Origin: Hermodice carunculata
Taxonomy: Eukaryota > Annelida > Polychaeta > Eunicida > Amphinomidae
Length of the DNA stretch: 64,000 nucleotides
Direction: 5' to 3'
Assembly: GCA_964020975.1 (NCBI GenBank)
Contig: OZ026628.1
Span: 50,223,336-50,287,335 of the forward strand
Of this stretch, positions 1 to 12,500 are shown in pieces. Below the pieces are notes generated by a model, which was not told the DNA's origin, ran no database searches, and saw nothing but the letters and a program-made list of their open reading frames with translations. A program made the translations under genes and the position numbers. How positions within the stretch are numbered: position 1 is the first letter of the stretch; each line of letters starts with the position of its first letter.

Positions 1-540
1 AGATGAAGTGATTTATCGTCAATTCCTTTGCTTTGAAGCCAGAGCTTTTAGTGGTACGGAGGTTATTTGTTATTAGGTACTCATAAAAGATGTTATGTAG
101 AGGGCGTTCAGAAACTTTCGAAACGTTACAAAGCAAGCAGATAGGCTGATAGTTTTCCTTAGATTAGTTTGAGTTTGAGTTTGAGATTGTTTATTGTTCT
201 TCTTAAAAACTGGACCGACATTGGATCTTTTCCAGGGAAGTGGCAAGTGACAATGCTGTAAGGAGTATAGTTAAAGAGTTTAGTAAGAGGGCAACAGATT
301 CCAGAAGCAGTATTTTTTGAGGGGACGTTTCCTATATTGTCAGGCCCGCAGGCGAAACTAGTTTGAGAGATAGTAGGACTTTTTTAAACCTGTGCAGTGT
401 CTATTTGAAACATGTTCAGACGAGCATCAGTCCGATCGCAGAAAGTGGGGAGAGGTATAGGGGTTATGTTGTTGCGGGAGTTTGCTTGGTCAGCATGGGC
501 ATAATCTTCTTCATGCGGAAGTCGACACATGCCAGGCAAG
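1..540 (-). mobile_element. Decayed LINE reverse-transcriptase fragment, CR1/L2-like (runs off the left edge)
   Basis: Read on the minus strand, the segment encodes successive pieces of a non-LTR reverse transcriptase in more than one frame. Around 400-500 it reads PIPLPTF...FQIDTAQV, matching the region just before the RT core. At 336-347 it reads GPDN, the GPDGI-type motif, followed by PLTKLFN. At 131-153 it reads NYQPICLL, the NYRPISLL motif, followed by NVSKVSE and SSGF. The order and spacing match the fingers-palm part of CR1/L2/Jockey-type elements. In-frame stops and at least two frame changes show it is dead. The upstream border near 540 is approximate. Confidence 0.85.
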
Positions 541-1302
541 CTCGAATTTATACCCAGAAATGACACTGTTTTTGGACATGAAACCCACATTTCTACTGCA
601 GTTAGGAAGACAAGGACCACATATTACAGAGCAGTGAAGCCATAACCTCACACAACACAAAGCACTGGTCAGGTTTAATTGGTCAACTTTGTCATTTGCC
701 TCTGGATTCCATCAAGTGCAGCCAAGCTTGGGATCCAATCCACCCAACACTCACAGGTAGTGTAGGCAAGATGTCATGTCACACAAGTCAAAAAGAATTT
801 TGATTTGTATAAATACACACAAACTATAAATTATAAAAAAAAAGTGGCATAGTAACTTTTGTTTTCCAGTTTATATATATGTTGGCAATGTGTACTGTTA
901 CACATTCAATGTACTCTGTTATGTTGTCAAATGAAACTTGTTCTGGAGCCCGGGGCCCTATTTTTCCTACACTTGCCAAGTCCTAGAATGGGTTTGACAT
1001 GAAAACCATGGGAGTGTATTGCATTTACAAGCAACAGTTGTGGCCTGACAGAATGACAAACACACAAACCCAAGTTTTCATACAAGCTCTGTGCCCTTAG
1101 GTCAGCAGAGCCAAGGAAGACAGAGAGGGAGAACTACATGCAAGTATCAAGTTATCATCAAAGATGACTTTCAATAGAATGTAGGCACTCATACATCCTG
1201 TCTATGAAGTCATGGACCACTATTAAAATAAATAAATGAATAAACACACACACACACACAAATCAACAAAGACCAAATACACCCCTCATCTTTGTACAGT
1301 GG
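541..1302. other. Intergenic sequence without a supported gene
   Basis: I see no gene here. The stretch has a short CA repeat (1241-1262). A segment near 950-1120 ends in words like those at the 3' end of the 43.3-45.0 kb element (ACAAACACACAAACCC, then a GGTCAGCAGAGC-like tail), so it may be an old remnant of that family. Confidence 0.4.
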
Positions 1303-1308
1303 TTTATT
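1303..1308 (-). terminator. Candidate poly(A) signal for the receptor gene
   Basis: The minus strand has AATAAA here. About 40-65 bases further along the minus strand lies a GT-rich stretch made by the CA repeat at 1241-1262, the arrangement expected of a cleavage site with a downstream GU-rich element. It would give a 3' UTR of about 5.2 kb. Another AATAAA at 6224-6229 is only ~240 bases past the stop codon but lacks an obvious GU-rich partner. Both could be used. No transcript evidence is available here. Confidence 0.35.
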
Positions 1309-1748
1309 GCAATTGTAATATTAAACACTGAGAAACTAATGCAAGTCTGGCCACTTTGAAATCCACCATCTAGCTTCTCTGTGGCTACTGGAACAACTCC
1401 ACATAAGTAAGCAACATCTGAACTGCAGACAGACAAAATCTAGAAGCAGAATCTGCACTTTATCTTGGAAGATACCAACCAATTGTCCATATTAGTCATG
1501 TCAATTATCAATAAACAATAGCTTACTTTTTCTTTACAGAAATACGATGTGTAATTTTGACATTATTTACACACAGTTTAAAATTTGTTTATGAAGCACT
1601 ATGTTTAGAGGATCTGAAAGTAATTGCAAATTTTATGTCAGTATCCAGTAAGTCATTATTACTGACAGTGAATGAACATAGTATACAAAAATTTTGCAGC
1701 TGAAATCCCACAATAATGCAGAGAGATAGAATGACATATTTTTTGTTT

Positions 1749-1987
1749 GCAACCTTTTCCCCCTTAAACCCACCCAAATAGCTGGTGGTAAAATTTACTT
1801 TCTCTTTGTTTTTTCAACTACTTTCAAACAGTTATGAAAACATTTTCACGAGAATTGTAGATGAAACCTATCAAGATAACATGCACCAGGTCAACAACTT
1901 TCTGTGGCACAGGTTGGGTGCATAGCACTAAAACTTGCATCAAGGAAAGCTGCTGACTCAGTCTTAATTTAAGCGGGACAGGGTTAA
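1749..1987 (+). mobile_element. TTAA-type hairpin MITE, copy 1
   Basis: The left tip AACCTTTTCCCCCTTAAACC and right tip GGGACAGGGTTAA match the ends of the better preserved copy at 32653-32891. Inside are GGTCAACAACTTTCTG and, after a short spacer, AAGGAAAGCTGCTGAC, the two arms of the family hairpin. It is old and diverged. It lies in the probable 3' UTR of the receptor gene. Confidence 0.7.
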
Positions 1988-2907
1988 TGCTTTTTTTTTT
2001 CTGGATTTTTCCTCATGTCAGGCTGCTTAATGGCTTGCTTGTAACATTTAAGACAATGACAACCTGCTAAGCAGGCTTTCAAATGAAATGAACAAAACAT
2101 TTACATTATTATTATTATTGTTATTATTATTACTGACAAGACAATCACCAATTACAAAGCTTCAGAATACAAGTATTACTATACAGTGCTTGCTTGTCAA
2201 TAGTTATAAAATGTTCCTCATAAATGCATTGCAAAAATATCTGTACAAAAATATACGCCGGTGAACCAAACTTGCTGGTTCTGCAAACATCATCCCTCTA
2301 CAACCACAAGTCTTAAATGATAGAAAAATTTACAGATACTTCATATCTTTTCCCCCTGTGAAATTTCCCTGAATTTTTTAACTAGTGGACGTTATCCTCT
2401 GTTTTTTTTTTCTCACTCAGCCCTAATTCATGTTGCTGGTTATGAAATTGGATCAATCTGTACAGGGGGACTGTAGCAAAACAGCTGTTGTCCCAACAGT
2501 AGACAGCTGTCATTCTGACAATAGAATGCTGTCATTCCAACAGTATTTACAATTAGTTTGACAGGATAAAGGTGCTAACTTATGGCTGCCCAATTCCTTG
2601 TACATGTACCTGTGTCACCACCAAACATGAACAGGTCTATGATATATCAGTCTGTCCACTACCTTTAAAAAAATACCCCAAAATCTTGTCCTTCAATAAA
2701 CTCATTCTATCCTTGAAACACTTATTTTTGCACATATTTTTCACAGCCTTTGTTGGGCACTTTTTCTTTGAATTTTTTTTTTTTTTTGCAAACACAACTG
2801 CCATTCAGGAACCAATATGCTTTATCATGCTACCAGTAAACTTGGCGCAGCAGGTGCATGACTTTGCCCAGCAATACAAATCAGCTGATCACATAAGGCC
2901 TCTACTT

Positions 2908-3290
2908 GGTCACCTGAAACCCCTCCTTCACCAATTAGTCGGGAGAGGATAGGTCACATGACCGTCCCTGACAAATGGCATCCTATAGGATTTCAAACAG
3001 CTAATCACATGGGCCTTACCATTAAGAAAAGACTAAAACATTTATGTGCTCTTATCGGCTCCTGCTGGTCAAGTTTGGTCACATGACCACTCTTAACCAA
3101 TCAGATTGGAAAGGATGTGTCATGTGATCCTTCTGGACCAACGGCACCCAAAAGTATTCTAAACAACTGATAACAGAAGTCCTTCACTTGGTGACTTGAT
3201 CTCAACCAATCAGATATGAGAGGGTGTGTCACATGAACCTTCTCCACCAATGGCATCCCAGAGTACTTTCAAGGCATATATCATTCAGGA
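2908..3290. repeat. Tandem repeat of about three diverged 105-150-bp units with CCAAT and TCACATGA words
   Basis: Each unit shows, in order, a GGTCACCTGA-like start, ACCAATYAG, GAGAGGNTGTGTCACATGAMC, a GACCAAYGGCAYCC-like word and a TTTCAAACAGCT-like end. Four exact TCACATGA sites (either strand) occur at 2954-2961, 3079-3086, 3120-3127 and 3229-3236. TCACATGA is the M-box variant of the E-box bound by MITF/TFE-type bHLH-zip factors, and CCAAT is the NF-Y site. Binding is inference, and the array may be a simple decayed satellite. Confidence 0.6.
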
Positions 3291-6200
3291 TGGAATGAGT
3301 TAACAGTTTCAATCCTCTTTGAATATGGTGGGCAAATTAAAATATTTGGTTTGCTGTACTAAATTGTGATGCACACGTGTCTTGAAAACTATCAGTGTCC
3401 ATGGTTACAAGTTATGTTAGTCACTGCTCACCAAAATTAGTGTTATTGTAGTTTGATTGACATTAATGTACTGGGATCAAAGCAGCAGAACCAGTATCTA
3501 ACACTAAAACCAAAATGGCAGTCTGACAGTTTTTACAAGGTACAAGAATTTACCTTCCCCCCCCCCCCCCCCCCAAAAAATAATATAACACATTCATCAT
3601 CCATCCATTAATTATCATTTTTGTCCCTTACTGACAGTTCACAAATACTATGTATGACAAAATGTTTAATACTTTTTCTCATGGTGAACCGATTCAAACC
3701 TTAAATATTTCTACTGACAAAATATTCTGCAAGTATATAGTGGTGACGTAGAACAAAACAATTAAAATGATGCAGAGAACATTAAAAAAAAAGTGACACA
3801 TGTAGCACACAGTGTATTAAAGTCAAGGCACATAACAGCGTTCTACATAGTGGCTACAGGTAAACAGGTTGAAACCACAGCAAACAGATGCACGCTTATA
3901 ATACATTGGCACTTTTAAAAGCTCCCCAAGTTGAAAAGAGAGCTAACAATCTAGACATACAATGTAGGGTGTCGTTGTGCGGAGTCAAAATTGAAGCAGT
4001 TCTTTTCCAGCAAAATCAAACTTTGATGAAAAAATATGTTTAGTTATTTTTTGCTACAATAAAATGAGAGCTGTTGATTCTGTAGATTATTATTTCATTA
4101 ATTTACAGGATATAAAAAACATTACACATGTACACTATCACTACCTGACTGGCTGATCACGTGACACGAACTTATCTGTAACGATTAAAATTCATTAAAA
4201 TATAATTGTATGCCTGACATAAGCATCCACACACAAAATTAACAACAATAGCTAACTGCCCAATTCTTTAAAAAACAAGCCGGGCGCTTCTGATTTTCAA
4301 TCTACTTTCCTGATTCATACTGAGAATAAATAATTACTTTAAACTACCTCGTATATTTTGGTTGGATGAAATGAGATATGTTTTTATAGAAGTTTGGACG
4401 TTATAATATACACGGCTACTCCACCCACTTTCTTCTACTTGCCCCACTTTATATTACAAATATCTGTACAGGTCCAGGCACATTTCAAGGCTATTTGTTT
4501 CACAAGTTGTAATCATTAGTGGACTGAAATAAGTAATAACCTCACCACATTGTGGTTTTAACACCTGAAGGAATAAAGAGTGTAACTCAGCCAAACTTTG
4601 GTTAGTTCTTTTTTTTTGGCTTGTGGTGCCTGACGCATTAAATGTACGATTTGTATTCACACCGGTGGGTTCTCCACTTGCCTTTGAACAGACCTTGCGT
4701 TCTCATGTAATGGTGTGCTTCACAGGCAAGCTCCTCAGTAACACTGGGTCAGCCTCACTTGTTGTTCCTGATTTACACGACAACTAGTAAAGCTCAGCTG
4801 GTCCTCAATAAAACTAATCATCATGATCATTATTAAAAATTCTTGGGAACAAAATGGGTGATATGAATTATATACTGCCACACATGTAAAAGAGGCTGAC
4901 ACCCACATAGATCTTAACGAAGTATTAAAAACTCTCAGATGCTCAATACAATCATATGTGGACCAAAGACTTCGATAATATACACAGGAAATAACAACGC
5001 ACAAAAATTATTAATTCAAATTAATTGTTACATGATATTATTTACATCTGTCATATCAAATCAGCTGAAGATCTTGCTAAAAGATAGCCCGACTTTTTGT
5101 GCAAGCATGGTGTCTTCCAACACGGTCATATACAGGTGCGATCAAATCACTGACCTCAGAGAATGGTCAATCTACAGAACCTCTCAGGTAAGCGAGAGAT
5201 ATTTGCTCCTAACTATTCTTCAAACAGCTAACTAAGTTGAATGCTACATGATTATGTCCTGACTTTCTGCAATCTTTTACAAGGCAACTTCTGTGCGATA
5301 TGTGATGGAATTAAAAAAAAATCCAGATACTGTCTCCCAAATCTCACATCTCCAGTTTTGTGTTCCATTCAACATTCAGTGGGATCATTTTCGTTTATCT
5401 AGACCCAGTCAGCCAGCATGAATTCAGGTCCGCCTCTATAGTACCAGGAAAAAAAAAATTTCGGTATCTGCTTTTCACACTGGATTTGGCCCTTATATTT
5501 TCTGCTGCTGTTTGGCCCATGCCTACTCATGATCAAATGCTGCAGCGAGTGGAGGGGACGGCAGTGCCATCTAGTGCTGAATTCAATGCCAGCAACTGCT
5601 CTCGCACTTTTTCTCAAATAGTCAAATTATGCAGTTCGTGTGCTTTGCTTTGCTAAAAACATGACACACAACTGGGAGAAATTGTACTTGCCACTGTGCC
5701 TGGAAGGTCTGTTCAAACTAGGGAGACCCCAGTGAAGACGCCGCCACTGTAGGCTCAAAAAAACACTGAGTGCTCAATTTTCTACAAGTCACATGTAAGC
5801 ACCTCAAAGTCACTGGTGTACGGCTTAGCCATTTGGAAGTCAAGAGAGGCCAACCTGTCCAGTCAGTGAACCAGAGAGCAGCAGTTCTTGTATCTGTATC
5901 CAGCAGTTTAGGTACGACCTCAGAAGAGCGCCACCTACAGGTGCCCACAAAATATTGCCTGTTGTCTATTCCTGAAACACTCAACTGGTAAATCGAAATG
6001 TAGACAACTGCAAAGTTAATATGCTGTGGTCCTGTTCAACCACTTGGCTTGGACTGGCAGTATGCAGCAATCACGGGGCTTCTTATGCCAACAAATCACT
6101 TATACTCAACAGATAGTCCCCAACCTTTTGCTAAACATGAAACTTGTCTACACGAACCCAAAACTTTTGAAGTTTTATCACTTATTAATTTGTAGTTTCA

Positions 6201-6463
6201 GTTTTTTGCTCAGCAAGGTTTCGTTTATTTTTTGGCACAATGAATTCAATACCAGCTGCTGGGGCTGAAAGCCAATGTTGGAATACCCAAGTATGATGCT
6301 CCACCTTTTGCACCCCCCCCCCCCCCCTTACCCGGTTAGCTAAAAGTTTGGAAAGTATCAGTCAAGTAAGTGATTTGTTCTTTCACCCTGGTTCATGTTT
6401 CTTTCATAAGGTCACTTTGTGGACTCCATAATACACATCTGTACAAATTGATGCCACAAAGCT

Positions 6464-6586
6464 TTATCCTCTGCGTATTTCAGCATAGTCCGTTGGGTCA
6501 TAGACTTGTATAGGTTTCCGACTCCTCGGCGTATCGTCCAGAGCCAGGTCTGCATATACAATGTTCTCCACATTTTTATTGCGTGG
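6464..6586 (-). CDS. Terminal coding exon with ITIM-like and ITSM-like motifs and stop codon
   Basis: After the acceptor GTTTTATTTTGCAG, the exon reads 40 codons in the frame required by the previous exon and ends with TAA at 6464-6466. It contains NIVYADLALDD (I-V-Y-A-D-L fits the ITIM pattern) and VYDPTDYAEIRRG (T-D-Y-A-E-I fits the ITSM pattern). The tyrosines are about 24 residues apart, close to the spacing that lets both SH2 domains of SHP-type phosphatases engage one tail. The function would be inhibitory or switch-type signalling at the plasma membrane, by analogy with ITIM receptors; that is inference from motifs alone. Confidence 0.85.
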   Translation of the reverse strand, partial: PRNKNVENIVYADLALDDTPRSRKPIQVYDPTDYAEIRRG

Positions 6587-9500
6587 CTGCAAAATAAAAC
6601 AACAACACAATGAACTCACAGGACAATACACTGAAAGGACCCAAGATAGGTTTTCAAAATAGAAGGCAATCAGATGTCTGGATTTTGTCAGACAGATGTA
6701 AACCTAGTCAGTGTAAGTTATTTACGTTTGGATCTTTGATCCTTTAAAGGGTACATTTTGTCATTTGTACCTTTTAGCCTTTCTTCTTTCAACAGACTTC
6801 CACCATCCAGGGGGGCAAATGCTATCTGCTTTAATGTTTTTTTTGACTAATTTGAACCCTAATGACAATTTGAAACAATCTGAATGAGAAATGTTGATGA
6901 GACCTCTCATGATATCATGCCTCAGACAAAGAGCTTTCCCTGGCAAAGGCTTGCTACAGTGCCATGGAAAGCTGTCTGCTCAGTGTTTAAACTCAGTTTC
7001 AAGTCAAGAAACTGCTCAATTTTTTTCACTACTGCACTTAATGAAGCCATCCCTTCCTTTTTGTGTTAGTCAATATCAGTCTCAACTTAAGGTGGAAAAG
7101 TTTAAGACAACATGTGTCAAAAAAAGCTTCACCAGTTAAGCTTGTTTATTTGTAGCACCAGCAACATAAATGTGTCCCTTACTAGGTATATTCCAGTTTT
7201 CAAAGACATGTTGCACATGCCACATGCTCACACATCTGATTGGTACACTGGCAATCATATTGCATGAACAGATTGGTTTCAGGAAAAAAAGATGCAACGA
7301 GCATGTGATTCGAATGGTACATTTCTGTCAGACTCTGCATGGGGTAGCCATCTGAGCCTGTCTTCATTTAACCAGTCAATAACAGATGGTGAATTAGGCA
7401 GAGCTATCAAATGATAGTACTTATCACTGGTCGGAATGTCCCCAATATCACTTAACTCTTGTTGAACTGCTTTGGGCGTGAACATTTAAAACAACACGGA
7501 CTGAAGTGACCCATGAAGTGTGGCTAATTACGAGTGGTCCATCTTCTGACTAAAGACCCAAGGTCCATTGGCAGGAGTGGCTGGTGTCTGCTGGATAGCT
7601 CTAATATTATATGATACAGTGGTCCAATGGCAAGTAGTTTAAGCCAAAGGCGACCTCTATGCCAGGTTGGGACTTTCTGAATTGAAAATACAGGCAGGCG
7701 GCAGGGGAGGACTTACGTCATCGTACGCTGGGGGCGGGTGACCCTGCGGCGGGTGCTCCTTACTGTTGACAAAAGCCAGAGGGGTGGGACTGGCTCCAAT
7801 GACATCGGGCTTCTTGGCTGGTTTAGGTCTGGCACCTGGTGGCCCTACTCCGTCATACTGGTCAATTCTGGCAGAAAGAAGACATTGGGTAATAAAATAC
7901 TGGTGCATTGACCTCCACAACGTAACCCTTGCATTGACCTCCACAACGTAACCCTTGCTGAATACAGAATTTTCAAAATGGGCAGAACAGGGAAATGGTG
8001 TACATAAATCAGAACGTTTGGGATGTGGATTTTTGAAGAACCAAAGTGACACGTCAAGCAAAAGTTTGTTACTACAATAACATCATGTGTGAATATGATT
8101 TTGATAGATTTAAATCTTTTGCCCTTAAACCAGCCAAAACTGGCTAGCTAGGGTTGAATGTCACTGCACAATCAAATAAAAGCTTGTGTTGTTAAGAATA
8201 CTGTACATGACTTAATACGTTCTGACCTTACAATACAAGCAAGGTATTACATTGAATTTGAACATTACTACTACGTGACTTTTTCATAAGATTTGCATCA
8301 ATATAAGTATGACAAACTTCATTCTTACCTGCTTGGCTTCTCTTGATCATCTGTTGTAAAGAAGCAAACAAAATGTCAGCACTGGTCACAGTACACAACT
8401 TCATTTTAAATGAAGACAGTGAATTGGACATTATTGTGAACTAGTATCTACGGAGAACACACCAAGCTAAAATTGTTTTTAAATTCTCAATCGTGCAGTC
8501 ATAACCAAGAGGTCACCAGGACAATCACAAACACAGTGCAAAGTGTATCCTCACTGCAGCATGCACCCCTGCCATGTGCCAAGCTCTTCTAACAACTACA
8601 GATTTAGTGACAAATGGAATTGAAAACAAAGACTGCAGTCGGGAAACTGCTCTAGTAGTGCTGCCTATGTATTATTCACCGCACTTCTTTAAAATTTCCA
8701 AGACGCTCGAATGTTATGTAGTGTTTACTTTCACCACTACAGGCACTGGTATTTCTGATATTAATTCCATGCAGAGCTGGTTGTGGAATTTACGACTCCA
8801 GATGGCAGCTCTTTGGGTCTTTAAAATAAATCTAGATTCCGTAGACTCTGTTCAGACTACAAAAGCTTTGCTGTCACAATAATATTGTGCATCATGTTTA
8901 ACCCAATTGACAAGGAAAGAACATATACTTGTGTATTGTCCATACGTTTCATGGTCTTTTGTTAGGAGCTACATGTAAAGATGTCTAAATTAATATGCAT
9001 CACACTAGTTTCATCACACTGGTCCATTTGATGAACCAATTTCCTGACAAAGTGCTAACAACTAGTTGCAGCATTCTTACAATGAGTTCTCCTACCTAAC
9101 ATACCTTTCTTGGCTTTCTTGCGAATCACCAAGAAATAGATAACGATGATGATAAGAATGAGACCAGCGATGGAACCGATGACGGCACCAGCCACGATAC
9201 CAGCACTGGACGGCTGATTGCCTCCTACAACATACAAAATTAATACAGCATTAGATCAGTTGTCTTAAGAGCACCATGTCACACACATAAAAATTAGAGC
9301 GTTAACTCAACTGCCTGATGGCCCCTCACAGCATATAAAATACAGCATGCCAGATCAAATATAATAATGATAAGGTCTGCAAAATCATAGTTTTATGGAA
9401 GTTGGTATTGCCTATAATACAGATATTATCCTGAACAGAAGCATTCTGATAGGTCTACTTGTAATACCAGGATAAATGTCTGTTCTGTATATCAGAGAGC

Positions 9501-12500
9501 AAAAGCCTTATAAATAGCACCCAGTTCCCGGGGACATAGGTTTGCAGAGACTTTTACCTTGCATTTCATCAAATAAATTGTGTAGTATCAACCCTACATG
9601 GTCCAACTGTCACCATCATCTGTGTGACAATTATAAATTTACCTTCAAGCATATATCCTCTTTCATTGCACGTTCAATCCATTTGCACAAAGTCCCAAGA
9701 AAAAAACATTGAAAACTACGCCATTTTGGGTCACTTTAACAAAAAAAAAACACAAACAAAAAAAACAAAAAAAAACAGGCAAACCTTGTGTGCTTATTTT
9801 GTTGTTTGATGCACTGTGCATCCACTTTTCCGTACAAAATACCCAGCTTGAGTGTTTCCTGCACATCATAGCTTCTCCACCCTACATGGTCTATTGCTGG
9901 CTTCATTGTCACACTACCCTGCTCACAATCAACTTAAAACAGCCTGCTCTAGCTTTGGAGGCAATCCAAACAAAATCTCGAGAATCTGCTGTCAGCTTTC
10001 CCCGGTAAATATCTTGTAACTATCCATGCATTTCTGTTGTACTTAGTAACCTACTTGGCCGTTTAGTTCTGCAGTTGCCATGACGTGTCAAAAGTGATCA
10101 TTCCCAGAGGGGGATCTCCCTTAATGATCAGAAGCTATTTACTGATGTCAGGTCAACAAAATCATTTGACTGTGTCAACTTGACCCCTCAGGATGTGGAC
10201 TTGATCGAATGCATTCGCAACAAGCAAATATTTTATTGTTCCTTGCAGTGTCACAAAGGCACTACTTAGCAGTCTGACCAACCACCTCATGCTGTGACAT
10301 ATGGCAGTGGACCTTAGATATTGCATGCTTTATCTATTGACCACGAGAGGTCACTAGTGTTTCATACCAGTTAGTGGAATCAATGCTCTAGCTTTCCTCC
10401 CAGAGGCAAATGGAGTGAGACTTGCTGGGAAATAAGAGAACTGATGGCCTCACATTTTTGTATTCAAATGTGAAAAGTGTTTCATCAAGAATAAGGGCAT
10501 CTTCAATTTTCCTACAATTCCAGCACTGTCAGGACAAGAACTGACATTTATAAATCTGTACAACCAAGGCAGTGAGGTCAACTTGACATGACTGCTTGCC
10601 TGCTGAACGGACCCAGCTTCACATTTCATTCTCACTCCAAGCAGTTGAGAAAAGTTTGGTCTGTTCACAAGTCAACAAAGCATACAGTGGTCCCCCACTT
10701 ATAAGGCCCCTCTCACCAGAGGCCACCCCTCTTGAAAGACCAGCATTCCTATGCCGAAAGTATGGTATTTCCACTATATCCAACCCCCCCCCCCCCCCTC
10801 CAAGAGGCCACCCACCTCGTCGCATCAAGCCATGTTTTGGCTACATTTTGGGTGGCCTTATAAGAGGGGGACCACTGTAGTTCAGAAAATGTGGAATTTT
10901 GGTCTGTTCTGAGGCTATTCTGTCTATAGCATGTAAGTCAACAGGTGTCCGTCCACTTAAATCACTCCAGCTCCCAACTCCCCCTTCACACCAGTGTTTA
11001 TCTTAACTCTTTCTCTGGTTATCACAACACAAGTCAAGCTAATCTGAAATAAATGTACTCCAAGATTTCAGATTTAAATTCCTGAAAGAGAGAAAAAAAA
11101 AAGGGGACCTTCCATGCCGGTTCTAGCATGCCAGATTTTCCAAGATTGGGTGAATGGTCCAAGTAAGGAGGTCTGCTTAGCATAGTTTGGAAGTAATGCA
11201 TCCAAGTAAAAGCACTGAGCGGGTTAACTCTTTCAATGCCAACTACCACTCAAGTCAAACTACTTAAGATGAGCTGCTCTGCATTATAATCAGGACGCTT
11301 GAATCTTTATTCAAAGACCACGTTTTTGTCTCTGGTTTCAGAGAACATTATGGTCCAGGTCAACAGCTTTCCTCAGCATGCTTTGGACACATCACGCCCA
11401 AAGCTACTGACTCAGTCCAAAACTTTGCAGTGAGAGGTAATACCTACTGGAGTTGCCACATCAAGGCACAAACACACACCCACACCTGCTGAAAAAACAG
11501 TTGTAGCCAGACCTGTACCCATTGAAAGTCAAAGCCGCGACATTGAGCACCATAGTACCTTCTCTTTGGATTCAATTTTTGGGAGGAGGCGAGAGTAAAA
11601 TTATTCAAGGCACATACTTTTTGTAGTTTGGTTTAAACATATTTATTCTGAAAAACTATTGGCCAACAGGCTCGACAGCTCATATGAACGCCTTTTGTAA
11701 AATTTAGAAGTATCCTGCTCTGTTGATAACACTGCATTTGGACCTAAACAGCCCCAGGCGGTTGTTTTTAGCCAGCTGGACAAATAGGAATAATTTCATG
11801 CAGGTCAACATTAATGCATCTTGTCTTTGTTCACATAATGCTTCTGCGGCATACTGGTAACAGTTTCATTTTGTCATGTTAATAAATGATACACGTCACG
11901 TGATCACACATATTGGCAAACAGTCACTGTGGCAATAGTAGTACCTGCTCCTTCAGATTACATCTGTTGTAGTCTGTCACCCAAATTAGTTGCCACATAT
12001 TAATAACCTGTGCTACTATATACATGTACACAGAATTCTTGCTGTTTTGCAGAAATTAGTGCAGTTAAAGGAATAAACAATCACAAGGACAAAACGCAGA
12101 CTTTCTTTCTTGCAAATTAGTAATGGATCAGCTCTACGGACACTGAATTTCTGCTTCAGAAAATAAAATAATCAATTTCAGTAATACTGTAGACTACATT
12201 TTTTACTGTTTTCTTCTACAATTATGAAATGAAGTGCACATTCGAGCATATTTATACCATTTTTTTCTCTCTATAACTGGACAACAAGCTGAAGATCAAG
12301 TGTGCACGGACCTTCTTCTGTTTTGGAAACATTTTGTGCATAGTTAAGCTCCCCACTCTTGCCATTACCCTGTTACTCTTCAAATATCCCCATCCCACAC
12401 TTAACTGTGATGGTATTGTCTGTACAAGGCACTGTTAACCATCTGACCAATGTAATTGGCACTGTTTATCTTGCATGTTTTCCATTCCGTCATTCTGTCC

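Larger units (their letters stand above)
1309..6463 (-). other. Probable 3' UTR or downstream flank of the receptor gene
   Basis: This gene-free stretch contains one TTAA hairpin element (1749-1987), a tandem repeat with TCACATGA words (2908-3290), a C18A6 homopolymer junction (3557-3580) and a C run near 6310. Open reading frames here (for example 2572-2952 plus, 5360-5656 plus, 5718-5984 minus) lack family motifs and splice or codon evidence, and I treat them as chance. Otherwise I see AT-rich sequence with many TACATGTA-like words. Confidence 0.4.

Noticed and set aside
2572-2952. 126-codon plus-strand open frame
   Set aside because: It runs through a T-run and into the tandem repeat at 2908; not protein-like.
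7905-7956. Short direct repeats considered as a CRISPR-like array
   Set aside because: Only two adjacent copies with no spacer, in a eukaryotic intron.
10596-10880. Proline-rich open frames on both strands
   Set aside because: They are translations of the MITE 10685-10877 including its C run.
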